Part shown: positions 44,153 through 53,614 of the stretch, piece after piece
Position numbering within the stretch: the first letter of the stretch is position 1
Layout of the letters: each line of letters starts with the position of its first letter
Origin: Terriglobales bacterium
GTDB taxonomy: Bacteria; Acidobacteriota; Terriglobia; Terriglobales; Acidobacteriaceae
DNA length: 64,000 nucleotides
Direction: 5' to 3'
NCBI GenBank assembly: GCA_035567895.1
Contig: DATMPC010000009.1
Coordinates: 1-64,000, forward strand
Made by a program: the position numbers and the translations under genes
The notes under the pieces: model-generated
Seen by the model: the letters and a program-made list of their open reading frames with translations, nothing else
Told to the model about the DNA's origin: nothing
The model's database searches: none

Positions 44153-45085
44153 ATGAAGTATCGACTACCAGGTATTGTCGCTCTCTGTTTGGCTCCCGCT
44201 TTCAGTTTTGGATCGTCGCTTGCAAGCGCGACCCGAGCAGTGATCCCCTCCGACATCCAGCAAATTATTAACGTGGATTACCGCAGTATGGAGAATTCGC
44301 AGAGCGGACAAGCTCTGAAAGCACGTGTGCTCCCTGACCAGCTCAAGAAATTCGAGACCGCGCTAAAAGGCGTCGGCGTTGATCCTGATAAGGATGTCGA
44401 GCAACTTACCTTCGCATCGTTCCGAGTGAAGAACGGGCTGCAAGTAGTAGGCGTGGCGCAAGGCGACTTTGCCATCAACAAAGTTGTGACCCGCCTGAAG
44501 TCGAAGAAGATCAAGGCAGTCGTCTATCGCGATTCCAGGATATATCCCCTCGACGGCGGCCTGTCGATGACGCTGCTCGATAACTACAACATGCTCTTCG
44601 GCGATTCGGCCGCTCTCAAATCGGCGCTCGACGTGCGCGATGGAGTAGGTAGCAGCCTAAACTCAAATTCGGCGATCACCGACATGATCTCCTCAGTCGA
44701 TTCGGACGCCATCTGGAGCGTCCTTGATGAGAAGGGCACGCAGGAGATGATGAAGTCCGCCCTTGGCGATGCGTCGAATCTCGCTGACTACAACTCCATC
44801 AAGAACCGCATCAAGAATTCGGCCTACAAGATGGATTTTGGCAATGGCGTGAAGTTCAACCTGAACGTCAACACTTCTGATGCTTTTACAGCGGCCACGC
44901 TCAAGACTTTGCTTCAGGCCGGTGTGCTGTATAAGAAGATGAATGCCACTCCGACAGAGAAGGTCGCCCTCGAGAATCTAGTGGTAGATTCAGACAGCAG
45001 CGCGCTGAAGCTGAAGTTTGAAACCGATGATCGAAAGTTCGTCAGTCTCGTGAACTCTGATCTGTTCGCGGCGATTTCGAAGTAG
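44153..45085 (+). CDS. Secreted protein of unknown function
   Basis: The 310-residue protein starts with a signal peptide (MKYRLPGIVALCLAPAFSFG, cleavage likely after SLASA) and has a long hydrophilic body with RVLPDQLKKFETALKGVGVD, then PDKDVEQLTFASF, and a C-terminal LVVDSDSSALKLKFETDDRK. No Cys pairs or enzyme motifs are visible. The ATG at 44153 follows AAGGA by five bases; earlier in-frame starts would spoil the signal peptide. I recognise no assigned family. Confidence 0.7.
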   Translation: MKYRLPGIVALCLAPAFSFGSSLASATRAVIPSDIQQIINVDYRSMENSQSGQALKARVLPDQLKKFETALKGVGVDPDKDVEQLTFASFRVKNGLQVVGVAQGDFAINKVVTRLKSKKIKAVVYRDSRIYPLDGGLSMTLLDNYNMLFGDSAALKSALDVRDGVGSSLNSNSAITDMISSVDSDAIWSVLDEKGTQEMMKSALGDASNLADYNSIKNRIKNSAYKMDFGNGVKFNLNVNTSDAFTAATLKTLLQAGVLYKKMNATPTEKVALENLVVDSDSSALKLKFETDDRKFVSLVNSDLFAAISK

Positions 45086-45375
45086 CGTTGCTCACTCGTC
45101 TTCAGGTTCAGCCAGGGCCACAGCTCCACTGAGTTGTGGCCTCTTGGGCTTCCTGGGGGCAGGAACTTCCGCATACGGCTCGCGCGGAGGATCCGCCGGT
45201 CGGCGGGGCTGCAGCAGCCTCTTCACAAACTCTTTCAGATTACGCAGCATGCAGTCACCCCTTCGGCATCAGAGTCTTTCTACGAGTGGCCGTATGCAAA
45301 AGTCTCCCGATGGAGGCGATGGCGGAGAAGTCTCGTAGGAAATACCAGGTGTGGCAGTGCCCTGTGACGCACAAG

Positions 45376-45399
45376 AACGGCCTCCCGAAAGAGGCCGTT
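45376..45399. terminator. Hairpin at the 3' end of the transpeptidase gene
   Basis: A perfect 9-bp stem AACGGCCTC/GAGGCCGTT with a six-base loop lies 19 bp beyond the stop codon of the transpeptidase gene. It may also serve the secreted-protein gene coming from the other side (about 290 bp away). The T-run is weak on both strands. The rest of 45086-45417 holds nothing else I recognise. Confidence 0.55.
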
Positions 45400-45417
45400 A
45401 CATGACCAAATCTAAGA

Positions 45418-46632
45418 CTATTGCGATACACCGACCTCAGTAGTTCCGGCCTTTTCCACCGGCGCTTTGACCGCAAAGAAGCTGTGATCATACAGACCGC
45501 GATACATGCGTCCTGCAATCTCAGCGGCTTTCGGACCGAAGGTAGAACGCCCGCCTTCCAGGAACACAACCGTTACGATGCGTCCGTAGCTGGTGTTGGC
45601 ATAGGAGGCGAACCATCCGTAGCGCGTTCCTGAATTGGAACACGTGCCTGTCTTGCCCAGGATCTGCTCCTCAGAGAAGTTCACGCGCAGAGGACGCGCT
45701 GTCCCATATTGTACCGCCGCCGCCATACCGTCGCTCATTTCGGGGAGATAGTTCGCGATTTCGAGGGTACGCTTCACCTTGGGCTGGAAATTCAGAACTT
45801 CCTCGGGACTGGTCGGATGCTGCAGATAATAGAGCGTACCGCCGTTGGCCATCGCGGCTACCATGGCTCCGAGTTGAAGCGGAGTCATCGAAATGCTGTC
45901 GCCGAATGAGCACATGCGGCCAACGCCGCCGAGCTTCGCATCGAGCTCCTCGTCCGGATAGACGCCGAGATGCTCGCCTTCAATGTTGTAGCCTGCCAGC
46001 TCGCCTAGCCCGAACTGAGTCGCATAGCGATGGACGGTCTCAAAGCCGAGCTTGCGTCCCAGGGCTTCGAAATAAAGATTGTTTGATTTTGCGAGGGCCT
46101 CGGTAAGAGTCATGTACGCGTGAGGACCAATCTTTACCGGTGTGTTTCGGGTGATGATGCCCTCACTCAGCGCTGCGAGCCCCACCGATAACTTGATGGT
46201 AGAACAAGGAGTCGCGCCTTCGGAGAGAGCCAGCTTCTGGTTCACCATCGCGAGGATGCGTCCGCTCGTCGGGTCGATAGCGACCACCGTGCCGTTCATG
46301 TTACCCAAAGCATCGAGTGCGGCCTGGCGCACCACTGGATCCTCGCCCGCAGTAACATCTCCGAAGGTCAAATCGCTCGTAGCAAACGAGTTTGCCGTGA
46401 AGCGCTCATAATAGCGATGACGCCTCCGGCTCTTGCGCGTGTACTTTACGCGACGGCTATGACGCAGCCGGCTAATCTTCGCCTGGGTTCGCTTCGATTC
46501 GTTTACCTTGCGTGTTGCCCGCTTGGTGGTAGAGGTTCCAGCGGTGGAGATTTTGGCGGCAAGCGCCGTTCCGGCGCCCACGAAAAAGACTATGACGACA
46601 GCAAGATAGCGGTAGGCCTGACTCTTCTTCAT
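45418..46632 (-). CDS. Penicillin-binding transpeptidase domain protein
   Basis: The 404-residue protein has a signal/anchor helix (AYRYLAVVIVFFVGAGTALA), a basic linker rich in Arg/Lys (residues 50-85, KYTRKSRRRHRYYERF) and a transpeptidase domain. Catalytic motifs are visible: SxxK as CSTIKL near residue 150, SxN as SNN near 186 and KTG as LGKTGTCS near 330. It lacks a glycosyltransferase domain, so it is a class B-like or class D beta-lactamase-like enzyme with wall crosslinking as the likely role. The ATG at 46632 is preferred over 46686 because AGGGA precedes it. It faces a hairpin on its 3' side. Confidence 0.85.
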   Translation of the reverse strand: MKKSQAYRYLAVVIVFFVGAGTALAAKISTAGTSTTKRATRKVNESKRTQAKISRLRHSRRVKYTRKSRRRHRYYERFTANSFATSDLTFGDVTAGEDPVVRQAALDALGNMNGTVVAIDPTSGRILAMVNQKLALSEGATPCSTIKLSVGLAALSEGIITRNTPVKIGPHAYMTLTEALAKSNNLYFEALGRKLGFETVHRYATQFGLGELAGYNIEGEHLGVYPDEELDAKLGGVGRMCSFGDSISMTPLQLGAMVAAMANGGTLYYLQHPTSPEEVLNFQPKVKRTLEIANYLPEMSDGMAAAVQYGTARPLRVNFSEEQILGKTGTCSNSGTRYGWFASYANTSYGRIVTVVFLEGGRSTFGPKAAEIAGRMYRGLYDHSFFAVKAPVEKAGTTEVGVSQ

Positions 46633-46971
46633 TCGATCCCTATCGGAGATGGTTTGCTCCGGAACCAGCAGCACTGTCGGGACCACTTTTCCACGACCTT
46701 ACCAATTGGTTCTATTGGCTTTGCCGATGTTAAGTGAGCTCCTGCTCGATTGCAAGCTGATTCCCACCCGCAATGGAGCCAAGTGTGTAAACCCCACAGA
46801 ATCTGAGATGCTGCCCCGAGCTGCGGGTTCCCTCATTATTATTTTCGAGAATTATTCAATTGGAACTGGCAGAATTACGAGCGTAAATCGCTCTCCTGCG
46901 GCAGCTTACGCCCGAGTACCCAAAAATGGTGCACCGTGTGCAATGTATTGCATAGCACTGAAACTGCGAAC

Positions 46972-49797
46972 TCAGTCGAGCGAAGCGAGCATTTGCTTCG
47001 CAGCGCGTCTTTGCAGATCGACATACTGGTTTGTTTCTGGAAATTGCTGCCAAAGCTTGGCCAGCCGTTCATAGCACCCGCGCGCGTCTTGCTTGCGACG
47101 CTGGCGAAGATACAAAGCTCCCCAAGCTCGCTCTACGTTGGCCAACGGAATCGTGGCCGAGATTTCTTGGGATTGAGCAATCTGGAGAGCTTCCTGGCGA
47201 GCCTCCTCCATCCGACTTTCTGCCGTCCGGTAGTCGCCGGAAGCTCCGCTGACATGAGCGGATAGGGTCAGAATTTGTATCAGGACTCTGCGCTCGTCGT
47301 CCCACTCAGCTCCACGTTTTGCGGCTACGGGCCGCTGTGTCTCAAGGGCTGTGTGGGCTGTCGCACGGGCTTCTGCAACGTGTCCGGCCTTTAACTGTGC
47401 CTCGCCCAGATGTAGCAATGCGCGCACGCGGCGAGAGGTGATCAAGTAATCCGACTTGCCCGATGCAAGCATCGTGTCAAACATCTGCACAGAGTTCGCT
47501 GCCAGCTTTTCGGCTGCCCGAGGATCGGATTCACGCAGATAAAAGGAAACTTTGTAGCTAGCAATTGCACGACTGAACTGAGCCGAAGTATTTGCAGGAT
47601 CGCTGCGGAACATCTCCTCCGCCGTCTGCAAATAAAGCTTGGCACTTTCCAGTGCTCGTGACGGCTCGCCAAGGTTGGGGTCCACATCGCTGTAGTAAAC
47701 CTCAGAGCGGTAGTGGTGCACCAAGGCGAGACGGCGATGCAGAGTTGGATTGTGAGGTTCGGCGGCAAGCAGTTCTGTCAGCGCCAGCTGATCATCCTCC
47801 AGAGCCCGAAGTGACTGATCGAGATGTCCCAGCGAGTCTGCTGACGTGGCCACACGTTCATCTGCGTGCGCCAATAGCAACAACCCTTGCGCGTCTCTCC
47901 TCTTACTGAGTTGGCTACTAGCCAGGTCACGGCAGTGTGAATACTCCTCGAGTGACTGATGAAACTGAAGCAGATCTTCATCTATGTCACCGAGCGTGCA
48001 CCATGCCTGTAGGTAGTCAATCGCCAACTGTCCTTCAAGTGGGCGATAAGAGCGAAAGCGGTCGAGAGTATCAATGCCGGATTGGGAAATCACTCTTGCT
48101 CGATTGTAGTCGTGTGTAAACCGGACGAGTCCGGCATAGCTTTGGTAGAACCTCGCCAAATCGGGAACATACGCCACCTCCCGCGCTGCGATCTCACGGT
48201 ATATGTCTCCAGCCTTCGCGTAGCTCGCCAGCGCATCCGAGGTGCGGCCTAGATTGGCCTTCGTGGGATAGCCCTCAGCGTCGCCGATCTTCATGTAAGC
48301 GGCGGCGATTTCGCGCTGCAGTTCCAGATCGCCGCCTGCGTTGCGCGCGAGGTTGTCCAGGTACTCCATCCCGGTCCGAACCATCATCTCCCGCACTTTG
48401 ATCGATCCCTCGAGTTTAGCGACTTCGTCGTGCAAATCGAAAACAAAGGTGTGCGCCAGCTTGCGCACATCCTGAAAACGCCGTTCCGCCGTTCGGGCCT
48501 GATAAACAGCGACGCCGGAAGCTGCGAGGATGGCGGACAGAGCCAGTGTTACCGCACTAAGGCCCATGCGATTGCGTCGAATAAACTTCGCTGCCCGATA
48601 CCTGATGCTGTCTGGCCGCGCGCTGATCGGCTGATGCTTCAGATACCGGCCCAGATCGTCGGCGAACGCGGTGACCGAAACGTAGCGCTCCTGAGGGTTT
48701 TTCTTGAGAGCCTTGGCCAGTACTGTGTCCAGATCGCCACGAAGCTGGCGGTGAAGCTTGTCGGGAGTGGCCCCGCGTTTCTCTGCTGCCGCTGTGCCGG
48801 CGTCGGTTGTAACCGCGTCGGAGGAACGGGTAGGCTCCGCCTCAACAATTGCCTTGACCAGCGTCGCCGGAGAATGCGGCCCAGGTCCGGCAGGATGCTG
48901 TCCGGTCAGAATCATGTAGAGGACGACGCCGAGAGCGTAAACATCAGTCGCAGTGGTAATGGTCCCGCCGGTAATCTGTTCCGGAGCCGCGAACTGCGGA
49001 GTCAGCGCTCCTTGGCTTTCTCGCGTGGCTTGTATAGCTGCGGAATTTCCGTCGGGGCCCAGCAACTTCGCAATTCCAAAGTCAAGCAGTTTCACCTGGC
49101 CATCATTTCTTACCAGCACATTAGGAGGCTTGATGTCGCGGTGAACGATCAAGTTGGAATGTGCGTGAGCTACGGAACCGAGCACATCGAGAAAGAGTTT
49201 GATACGAGCCTCGACATTCAACTTGTGTCGGTCGCAGTACTCGTCAATCGGTTCCCCCTCGACGTATTCGAGAACCAGAAACGGCTCTCCGGTTGAGGTG
49301 ACACCGGCATCGATCAGCTCCGCGATATGCGGATGCCTGAGTTGGCCGAGGATCTGACCTTCCTGGCGGAAGCGTTTCTCTCCGATCCGCGAGGCTACCG
49401 CGAATTTTAAGAACTTGATGGCGACCCGCCGCTCAAAGCGTCCGTCGCTGCGCGCGGCAAGCCAGACTACGCCCATGCCCCCATGTCCGAGAGGGGAGAT
49501 CAGCGTATATGGACCAATCGTTTGCCCTGCCAAGGATGATTCCGCGATTTCCAGTAACGGCCGCTCGAGGAATTGTTCGATTTCCGACGCGTCGTGCTCG
49601 GCCAGGAGTTCTTCGACGATTCCAGCCAACTCAGGATTGCTAACTCGAAATGAATTCATCCAGACGCCACGTTCAGGCTCGGATAAGGAAAGCGCGTGGT
49701 CCAGGTGAGAACTGACCTTCTGCCATCGCTGCGGGCTCAGTATGGACAAGCTTCTGCACATCTCCAATTTCGCGGGAATGGTGCGATGGAGAAACAA
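46972..49797 (-). CDS. Hanks-type Ser/Thr protein kinase with TPR region
   Basis: The 941-residue protein has an N-terminal helical segment, a protein kinase domain (about residues 95-375) with Gly loop LGHGGMGVVW, Lys in VAIKFLK, HRDIKPPNV, DFGIAK and APEQ motifs all intact, one membrane helix (MGLSAVTLALSAILAASGVAVYQ, about residue 413) and a long C-terminal alpha-helical part that looks like TPR repeats. It should signal from the membrane to unknown targets. The start is TTG at 49797, chosen because GGAGG precedes it by seven bases; the ATG at 49761 has a ribosome site too close to be useful. Confidence 0.9.
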   Translation of the reverse strand: MFLHRTIPAKLEMCRSLSILSPQRWQKVSSHLDHALSLSEPERGVWMNSFRVSNPELAGIVEELLAEHDASEIEQFLERPLLEIAESSLAGQTIGPYTLISPLGHGGMGVVWLAARSDGRFERRVAIKFLKFAVASRIGEKRFRQEGQILGQLRHPHIAELIDAGVTSTGEPFLVLEYVEGEPIDEYCDRHKLNVEARIKLFLDVLGSVAHAHSNLIVHRDIKPPNVLVRNDGQVKLLDFGIAKLLGPDGNSAAIQATRESQGALTPQFAAPEQITGGTITTATDVYALGVVLYMILTGQHPAGPGPHSPATLVKAIVEAEPTRSSDAVTTDAGTAAAEKRGATPDKLHRQLRGDLDTVLAKALKKNPQERYVSVTAFADDLGRYLKHQPISARPDSIRYRAAKFIRRNRMGLSAVTLALSAILAASGVAVYQARTAERRFQDVRKLAHTFVFDLHDEVAKLEGSIKVREMMVRTGMEYLDNLARNAGGDLELQREIAAAYMKIGDAEGYPTKANLGRTSDALASYAKAGDIYREIAAREVAYVPDLARFYQSYAGLVRFTHDYNRARVISQSGIDTLDRFRSYRPLEGQLAIDYLQAWCTLGDIDEDLLQFHQSLEEYSHCRDLASSQLSKRRDAQGLLLLAHADERVATSADSLGHLDQSLRALEDDQLALTELLAAEPHNPTLHRRLALVHHYRSEVYYSDVDPNLGEPSRALESAKLYLQTAEEMFRSDPANTSAQFSRAIASYKVSFYLRESDPRAAEKLAANSVQMFDTMLASGKSDYLITSRRVRALLHLGEAQLKAGHVAEARATAHTALETQRPVAAKRGAEWDDERRVLIQILTLSAHVSGASGDYRTAESRMEEARQEALQIAQSQEISATIPLANVERAWGALYLRQRRKQDARGCYERLAKLWQQFPETNQYVDLQRRAAKQMLASLD

Positions 49798-50000
49798 GAA
49801 TGTTCCTCCATTGACGTTGCAGCCAGGCCGAGTATCTCAAGATCCAACTCAGAACTGAAGGAAGGATGTCTCGTTCTCGATGTGAGAAAACCGGGAACCG
49901 ATGCGAGAAAATTGGAGAAAAGTGGGACGGACGGGGACGGCTTCAACTCTTGGAGTATGAGATAGGGCCCTTGCTGACGCGCTCATCCGGGCATCAAGAG

Positions 50001-50026
50001 AAAAGGCGGGACTCAGAAGTCCCGCC
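50001..50026 (-). terminator. Terminator of the BNR-repeat protein gene
   Basis: A 9-bp stem GGCGGGACT/AGTCCCGCC (50005-50026) with a four-base loop is followed on the minus strand by TTTTCTCTT. It is about 26 bp beyond the stop of the 50052-51962 gene. Confidence 0.75.
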
Positions 50027-50051
50027 TCTCCTTAATGAACGGTGGAGGAGT

Positions 50052-51962
50052 TTACTTGGTGTTGGCGGCAGTCAGCTTCGCATTCAGGTCGCGAGCGCTG
50101 AAGCTCACGATGCCGTCATACTTCGTTACTACCATCAGGCTGTCGCCGGCAGGCACAACTTCGTGCACTGCGTAGGCGCCTTCATACACTGACGTCCAGT
50201 TTTGGCCGTCGGTGCTGGCGAAGACTTCGTTCGACGAATCCGTGACCGCGTACAGGCGGTGCATGTGATTGTCGTAGGTCAACGCCTTGATGTTGCCTTC
50301 CGGCAGATTGGTTTTTACAGTCTCCCATCCACCTGCGGCCTTCTCATGGAACAGACCTTGCGGCGAGGAAACCCAAAGCCGCTCGTCCTGATCGAGGATC
50401 ATTCCAGTCATAAGCGAAACCGAGGGCGATGGCATCTTGCCCCAGTTGCGGCCTTCATCGCGTGAAGTCAAGAGCGTGCGATATCCCGCGGCGGCGATGC
50501 GGCTGCCGGAGCTGCGGACCATCGTGATCGGCTCTTTCCCATTGTTGCGCTGGACCTGCCATGAGCGTCCACCGTCATGCGAGTAGAGCAGGCCGGAGCT
50601 GGTGCCCGCAAACCAGTTCTCTCCTTCGATGTGGAGGTCGGTTACGTACGGATGCCAAACCGAAGTGGTAAATACGCTGGTCCACGTGCGGCTTGAAGGT
50701 TCCATACGGAAGATTCCGTTGTTGGTTCCGGCAATGATCTGATTGTTCGCATCCTGAGCAAGCGCGAACACATCGCTGCCGTTCAGTCCGCGATTGATCT
50801 GCGACCAGTGCGAGCCGCCATCTGCGGAAACGAAAGCGCCGCCGAACGACTTGTCGTTCACGACACCTGCGTACATCACATCAGCCTGGGACTTGTCGAG
50901 GACCAGAGCCTGGATCGCGCGATGCGCAAATCCACTATTGGATGAAACGAAAGTAAGGCCACCGTCGTTGCTGGCCATTACGCCGCTGCGATCGGTTGCC
51001 AGAAGAACGCGCTTGGAGTTGCGGGGATCGATCATCACGTCGTTGATGATCAGGTTCGCTGCGGATACACGACGCCACTTCAATCCACCGTCAACGCTCT
51101 TCCACAGACCAGTTGTGCTGCCTGCGTAAACAACGCTGCGGTTGCTCGGATCCTGTTTGATCACGCGAACACGACGCTGGTCAACAGGAATGACTTCAAC
51201 TTTCGTGAACGTCATGCCGCCGTCTTTGCTCTTGTAAACGCCCGTGCAGGCGCTGGCATAGACAGTTGAAGGAGTCTTGGGATCGATAGCGATCGAGAAT
51301 ACGTCAGAGTCTTCGTCCATGCCCTTCGCGAGCTGCTGCCAGCTTTCTCCACCATTGCTCGTCTTGTAAGCCAGACGCCAGGTTCCCGCATAGATCACGT
51401 TCGCGTTGGTTGGATCGATTGCCAACGACTGGACATTGTGGATGTTGCTGGGAGAGATGCGGGCAAACTTCTTGCCGCCATCGTCGCTGCGGTAAACGCC
51501 ATCCAGCGCACCGGCAACGATCATCTTCGGATTCGAAGCCGCAATCGTCAGCGAGCGAATCGACTTCCCTTTCATCTCCTTCAGCGAAGACCAGCTGCGG
51601 CCACCATCTTCGGTGCGGAACAGTTCGCCGTTCTCGCCATTTACGCTCCACGCGGCAACGTAGATGATGCGGGAATCGCTTGGATGAAAATAGATGTGGT
51701 CAAGAACGTAGTCGCCGCCTTCGCCAATGCGGGCGAAACGCGACCAGGTCTTGCCATTGTCATTCGACGAATACATCTGTCCAGCGCTGGTGCTGAGCAG
51801 GATCTGATCGGGATTCTGAGGATTGTAAGCAAAGGTGCGGACATCGCCGCCCTCAGGTCCGATCGTGGGTTGCGCGGCATATAGCGAGCTCACTGTGAGT
51901 AGGGACACTACCCCGAGAGCCCACACGGTGAGCACTAATCTCTTTTTAGATTGGAAATTCAT
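50052..51962 (-). CDS. Secreted BNR/sortilin-like repeat protein
   Basis: The 636-residue protein has a signal peptide (RLVLTVWALGVVSLLTVSSL, cleavage near LYAAQ) and then repeated Asp-box units of the form S-x-D-x-G-x-T-W, seen as SSNDNGKTW, RTEDGGRSW, YRSDDGGKKF, YKTSNGGESW, YKSKDGGMTF, WKSVDGGLKW, MASNDGGLTF, VSADGGSHW and YSHDGGRSW. Such proteins fold as beta-propellers (BNR, Ycf48-like) in the periplasm or outside the cell. The function is not known. The start ATG at 51962 follows GAGGGGAGA. Confidence 0.88.
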   Translation of the reverse strand: MNFQSKKRLVLTVWALGVVSLLTVSSLYAAQPTIGPEGGDVRTFAYNPQNPDQILLSTSAGQMYSSNDNGKTWSRFARIGEGGDYVLDHIYFHPSDSRIIYVAAWSVNGENGELFRTEDGGRSWSSLKEMKGKSIRSLTIAASNPKMIVAGALDGVYRSDDGGKKFARISPSNIHNVQSLAIDPTNANVIYAGTWRLAYKTSNGGESWQQLAKGMDEDSDVFSIAIDPKTPSTVYASACTGVYKSKDGGMTFTKVEVIPVDQRRVRVIKQDPSNRSVVYAGSTTGLWKSVDGGLKWRRVSAANLIINDVMIDPRNSKRVLLATDRSGVMASNDGGLTFVSSNSGFAHRAIQALVLDKSQADVMYAGVVNDKSFGGAFVSADGGSHWSQINRGLNGSDVFALAQDANNQIIAGTNNGIFRMEPSSRTWTSVFTTSVWHPYVTDLHIEGENWFAGTSSGLLYSHDGGRSWQVQRNNGKEPITMVRSSGSRIAAAGYRTLLTSRDEGRNWGKMPSPSVSLMTGMILDQDERLWVSSPQGLFHEKAAGGWETVKTNLPEGNIKALTYDNHMHRLYAVTDSSNEVFASTDGQNWTSVYEGAYAVHEVVPAGDSLMVVTKYDGIVSFSARDLNAKLTAANTK

Positions 51963-52118
51963 TCTCCCCTCGGTGGCTTGCAGAAATAAGGTGGATGCAA
52001 GTGCCGACTGTGCCACGGTTCAAGCGGGAAAAGTAGATGACTAAAGTGCTCGACTCTCTGGGAAGTGCCTAACTACCAACTAGGAAATTGCACTGAGATT
52101 GGGTCAAAGGCAGAAGTA

Positions 52119-52135
52119 ACCGGTTCAAATCCGGT
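52119..52135 (+). other. tRNA T-arm-like sequence
   Basis: ACCGGTTCAAATCCGGT forms a perfect five-bp stem with a seven-base TTCAAAT loop, the canonical T-arm of a tRNA. No matching acceptor or anticodon arm lies upstream, so it is not a whole tRNA gene. It sits just before repeat copy B and may be a tRNA 3'-end fragment left from integration of an element. Confidence 0.5.
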
Positions 52136-52145
52136 GAATAGCCGG

Positions 52146-52392
52146 ATTCCCTGCTTCAGAGAATTCGGTAGAGAATTTTTCCCGCGGAGAAAATTTCCGA
52201 CCGCGCGACCCGCAGAGACACTGGCGATCGGCAATCGGTGAGGGAAATCCTGAGGGAAGCAGCAGAGAATATCGTCTCACCGCCTTCTTCCAACCGGCTT
52301 CCCCACGTCCGTTCGATTCCCAAAACGGAGAAAGAATTTGTTTGACCGCCCGCCACTATCGTGCTACCACGAAAATTAGGGGGACACAAGAA
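52146..52392 (+). repeat. Degenerate interspersed repeat, copy B
   Basis: This copy shares with 8034-8277 the ordered words TTCCCTGCTTCAGAGAAT, GAGAATTTTTCCCG then GAGAAAATTTCC, GGGAAATCCTGAGGGAA and CTACCACGAAAATTAGGGG then GACACAAGAA. It lies just upstream of the DUF5681 gene and 10 bp after the T-arm-like sequence. The element resembles the intergenic context of phage-related genes in soil bacteria, but that is recollection and not a search result. Confidence 0.6.
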
Positions 52393-52504
52393 ATCATTCG
52401 CTGCGACGCAAGCCATGCAAATCGCTTGCGCGCCGAAAGCTTCGGTGGTAGCAGCGCAATAGTGTCTCAGGGAGAACCCTGCGCACCGAGGGATCAGATC
52501 ATCC

Positions 52505-52894
52505 ATGGCCAACTACGAAGTCGGATACAAGAAGCCTCCGAAGCACACGCGCTTCCACAAAGGGAAATCCGGAAATCCTGGCGGGAAACGCAAGCCCACA
52601 GCGGACATCGTCACCGCCCTGGAAAGGACGTTGGGCGCCCTGACCACGATCGAACAGGACGGCGAAACCCGCAGCGTGACCAAGCTCGAAGCGGCCCTAG
52701 AGCAGCTGGTCACAAAAGCCGCCGCCGGCGACACCGCCGCATTCCGCCTGCTAAGCGCACTCATGCAGGCATACCAGGAGCCGCGCGAGCAGTCACCAAA
52801 GTCCGCCGCTGAGCTCGAGGAGGCCGACAAAAAGGTGCTGCAAGGACTGTTGGCCACATTCGGCGTAACAGACCAAGGAAGACCGGAGCCCTGA
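52505..52894 (+). CDS. DUF5681 domain protein (phage-associated)
   Basis: The 129-residue protein starts ANYEVGYKKPPKHTRFHKGK then SGNPGGKRK, the DUF5681 signature (VGYgxPPxxtrFkkGxSGNPxGRpkg). This domain is often found in phage or genomic-island genes; its function is unknown. The rest is helical and charged. It lies downstream of a repeat and a T-arm-like fragment, which together suggest a decayed integrated element. No integrase gene is seen nearby. Confidence 0.75.
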   Translation: MANYEVGYKKPPKHTRFHKGKSGNPGGKRKPTADIVTALERTLGALTTIEQDGETRSVTKLEAALEQLVTKAAAGDTAAFRLLSALMQAYQEPREQSPKSAAELEEADKKVLQGLLATFGVTDQGRPEP

Positions 52895-53238
52895 TGGCTC
52901 CATCTAAAGGTTTCTTTTGGGAATGGAGCAGGCCAGCTGTTGGGTGGAGCAGGCCGACTGTTCGCCTTTGAGGCCTGCATTTTAAAAAGCCCATTCCACT
53001 CCTTGCAGGAAAGAATCCCAGATAAGACGCCGCCGTCGGACGACGGTGCTCCCGGCTCTCCACTCCTTTACCGCCGGGCGGCAGGCGATCCAGATGGCGT
53101 TTCGCTGTCCATCGGTTGACATCTCGCGCCCGGAAATGGACTCAAGGAGAAATCGTTCCCAAAACAAATCCGCATGGCTCAGTTCGGAAACGATTGAAAC
53201 CACTTGTTGTGAGGCGAGATCCACGGCGCTCCGAGGTT
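52895..53238. other. Non-coding stretch after DUF5681
   Basis: The 344 bp include two copies of a GGAGCAGGCC-type word (52924-52958) and no convincing gene. The downstream boundary is the sigma-54 promoter. Confidence 0.45.
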
Positions 53239-53254
53239 TGGCACGCGCGTTGCT
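53239..53254 (+). promoter_or_regulatory. Sigma-54 promoter
   Basis: TGGCACGCGCGTTGCT matches the -24/-12 consensus TGGCACG-N4-TTGC(A/T) at every defined position, including the GG and GC dinucleotides. Transcription would start near 53265, about 95 nt before the 53360 start. Expression would need an enhancer-binding activator; none is in the window. Confidence 0.75.
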
Positions 53255-53359
53255 TTTGTCCCAAGTGTGAAAAGAATGCCGACGAGGGGCGCACGGATTC
53301 AGCTCTTCGGTACTCGAGTTGATGGGGTACGCCACGAGCGGCAAACGTAAGGAGGAAAT

Positions 53360-53566
53360 ATGAAGAAGGTAGCTCTAATTGTTCTTGCACTCGGCATGAC
53401 GGTCCCCTCATTTGCAGGCAATGTCGTCGGCCATAGCGTCACAGTTGCTGGTAAGGATTCCGGCAAAGCCGTTACGGTCGCAGGTAAGGATTCAGGCAAA
53501 GCCGTTGCGGTCGCAGGCAAGGACACCTCGAAAGCAACCGTAAAGGCCGTAAAGTTTCTCTTCTGA
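53360..53566 (+). CDS. Tiny secreted protein with VAGKDSGKAV repeats
   Basis: The 68-residue product has a signal peptide (KKVALIVLALGMTVPSFAG) and a mature part of about 48 residues made of near-identical ten-residue units: VAGKDSGKAV-T, VAGKDSGKAV-A, VAGKDTSKAT. The units are Gly/Ala/Lys/Asp rich with no Cys. An AAGGAGGA ribosome site lies five bases upstream. It lies behind a consensus sigma-54 promoter and 48 bp before another secreted protein. I do not recognise a function; a surface, structural or aggregation-prone protein is possible. Confidence 0.7.
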   Translation: MKKVALIVLALGMTVPSFAGNVVGHSVTVAGKDSGKAVTVAGKDSGKAVAVAGKDTSKATVKAVKFLF

Positions 53567-53614
53567 TCGCCGGGGAGAGAAGCACAAACCCATAATGGGA
53601 AGGAGATTTACAAA

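Noticed and set aside
48430-49296. A 288-codon plus-strand open frame
   Set aside because: It is antisense to the kinase domain of the Ser/Thr kinase gene and has no ribosome site or recognised motif.
52119-52135. A complete tRNA gene
   Set aside because: Only the T-arm is present. No anticodon stem or paired acceptor stem can be built from the upstream 80 bp.
53430-53540. Repeated DNA as a possible CRISPR or integration repeat
   Set aside because: The repeats are in frame and encode the VAGKDSGKAV units of a secreted protein with a good start.
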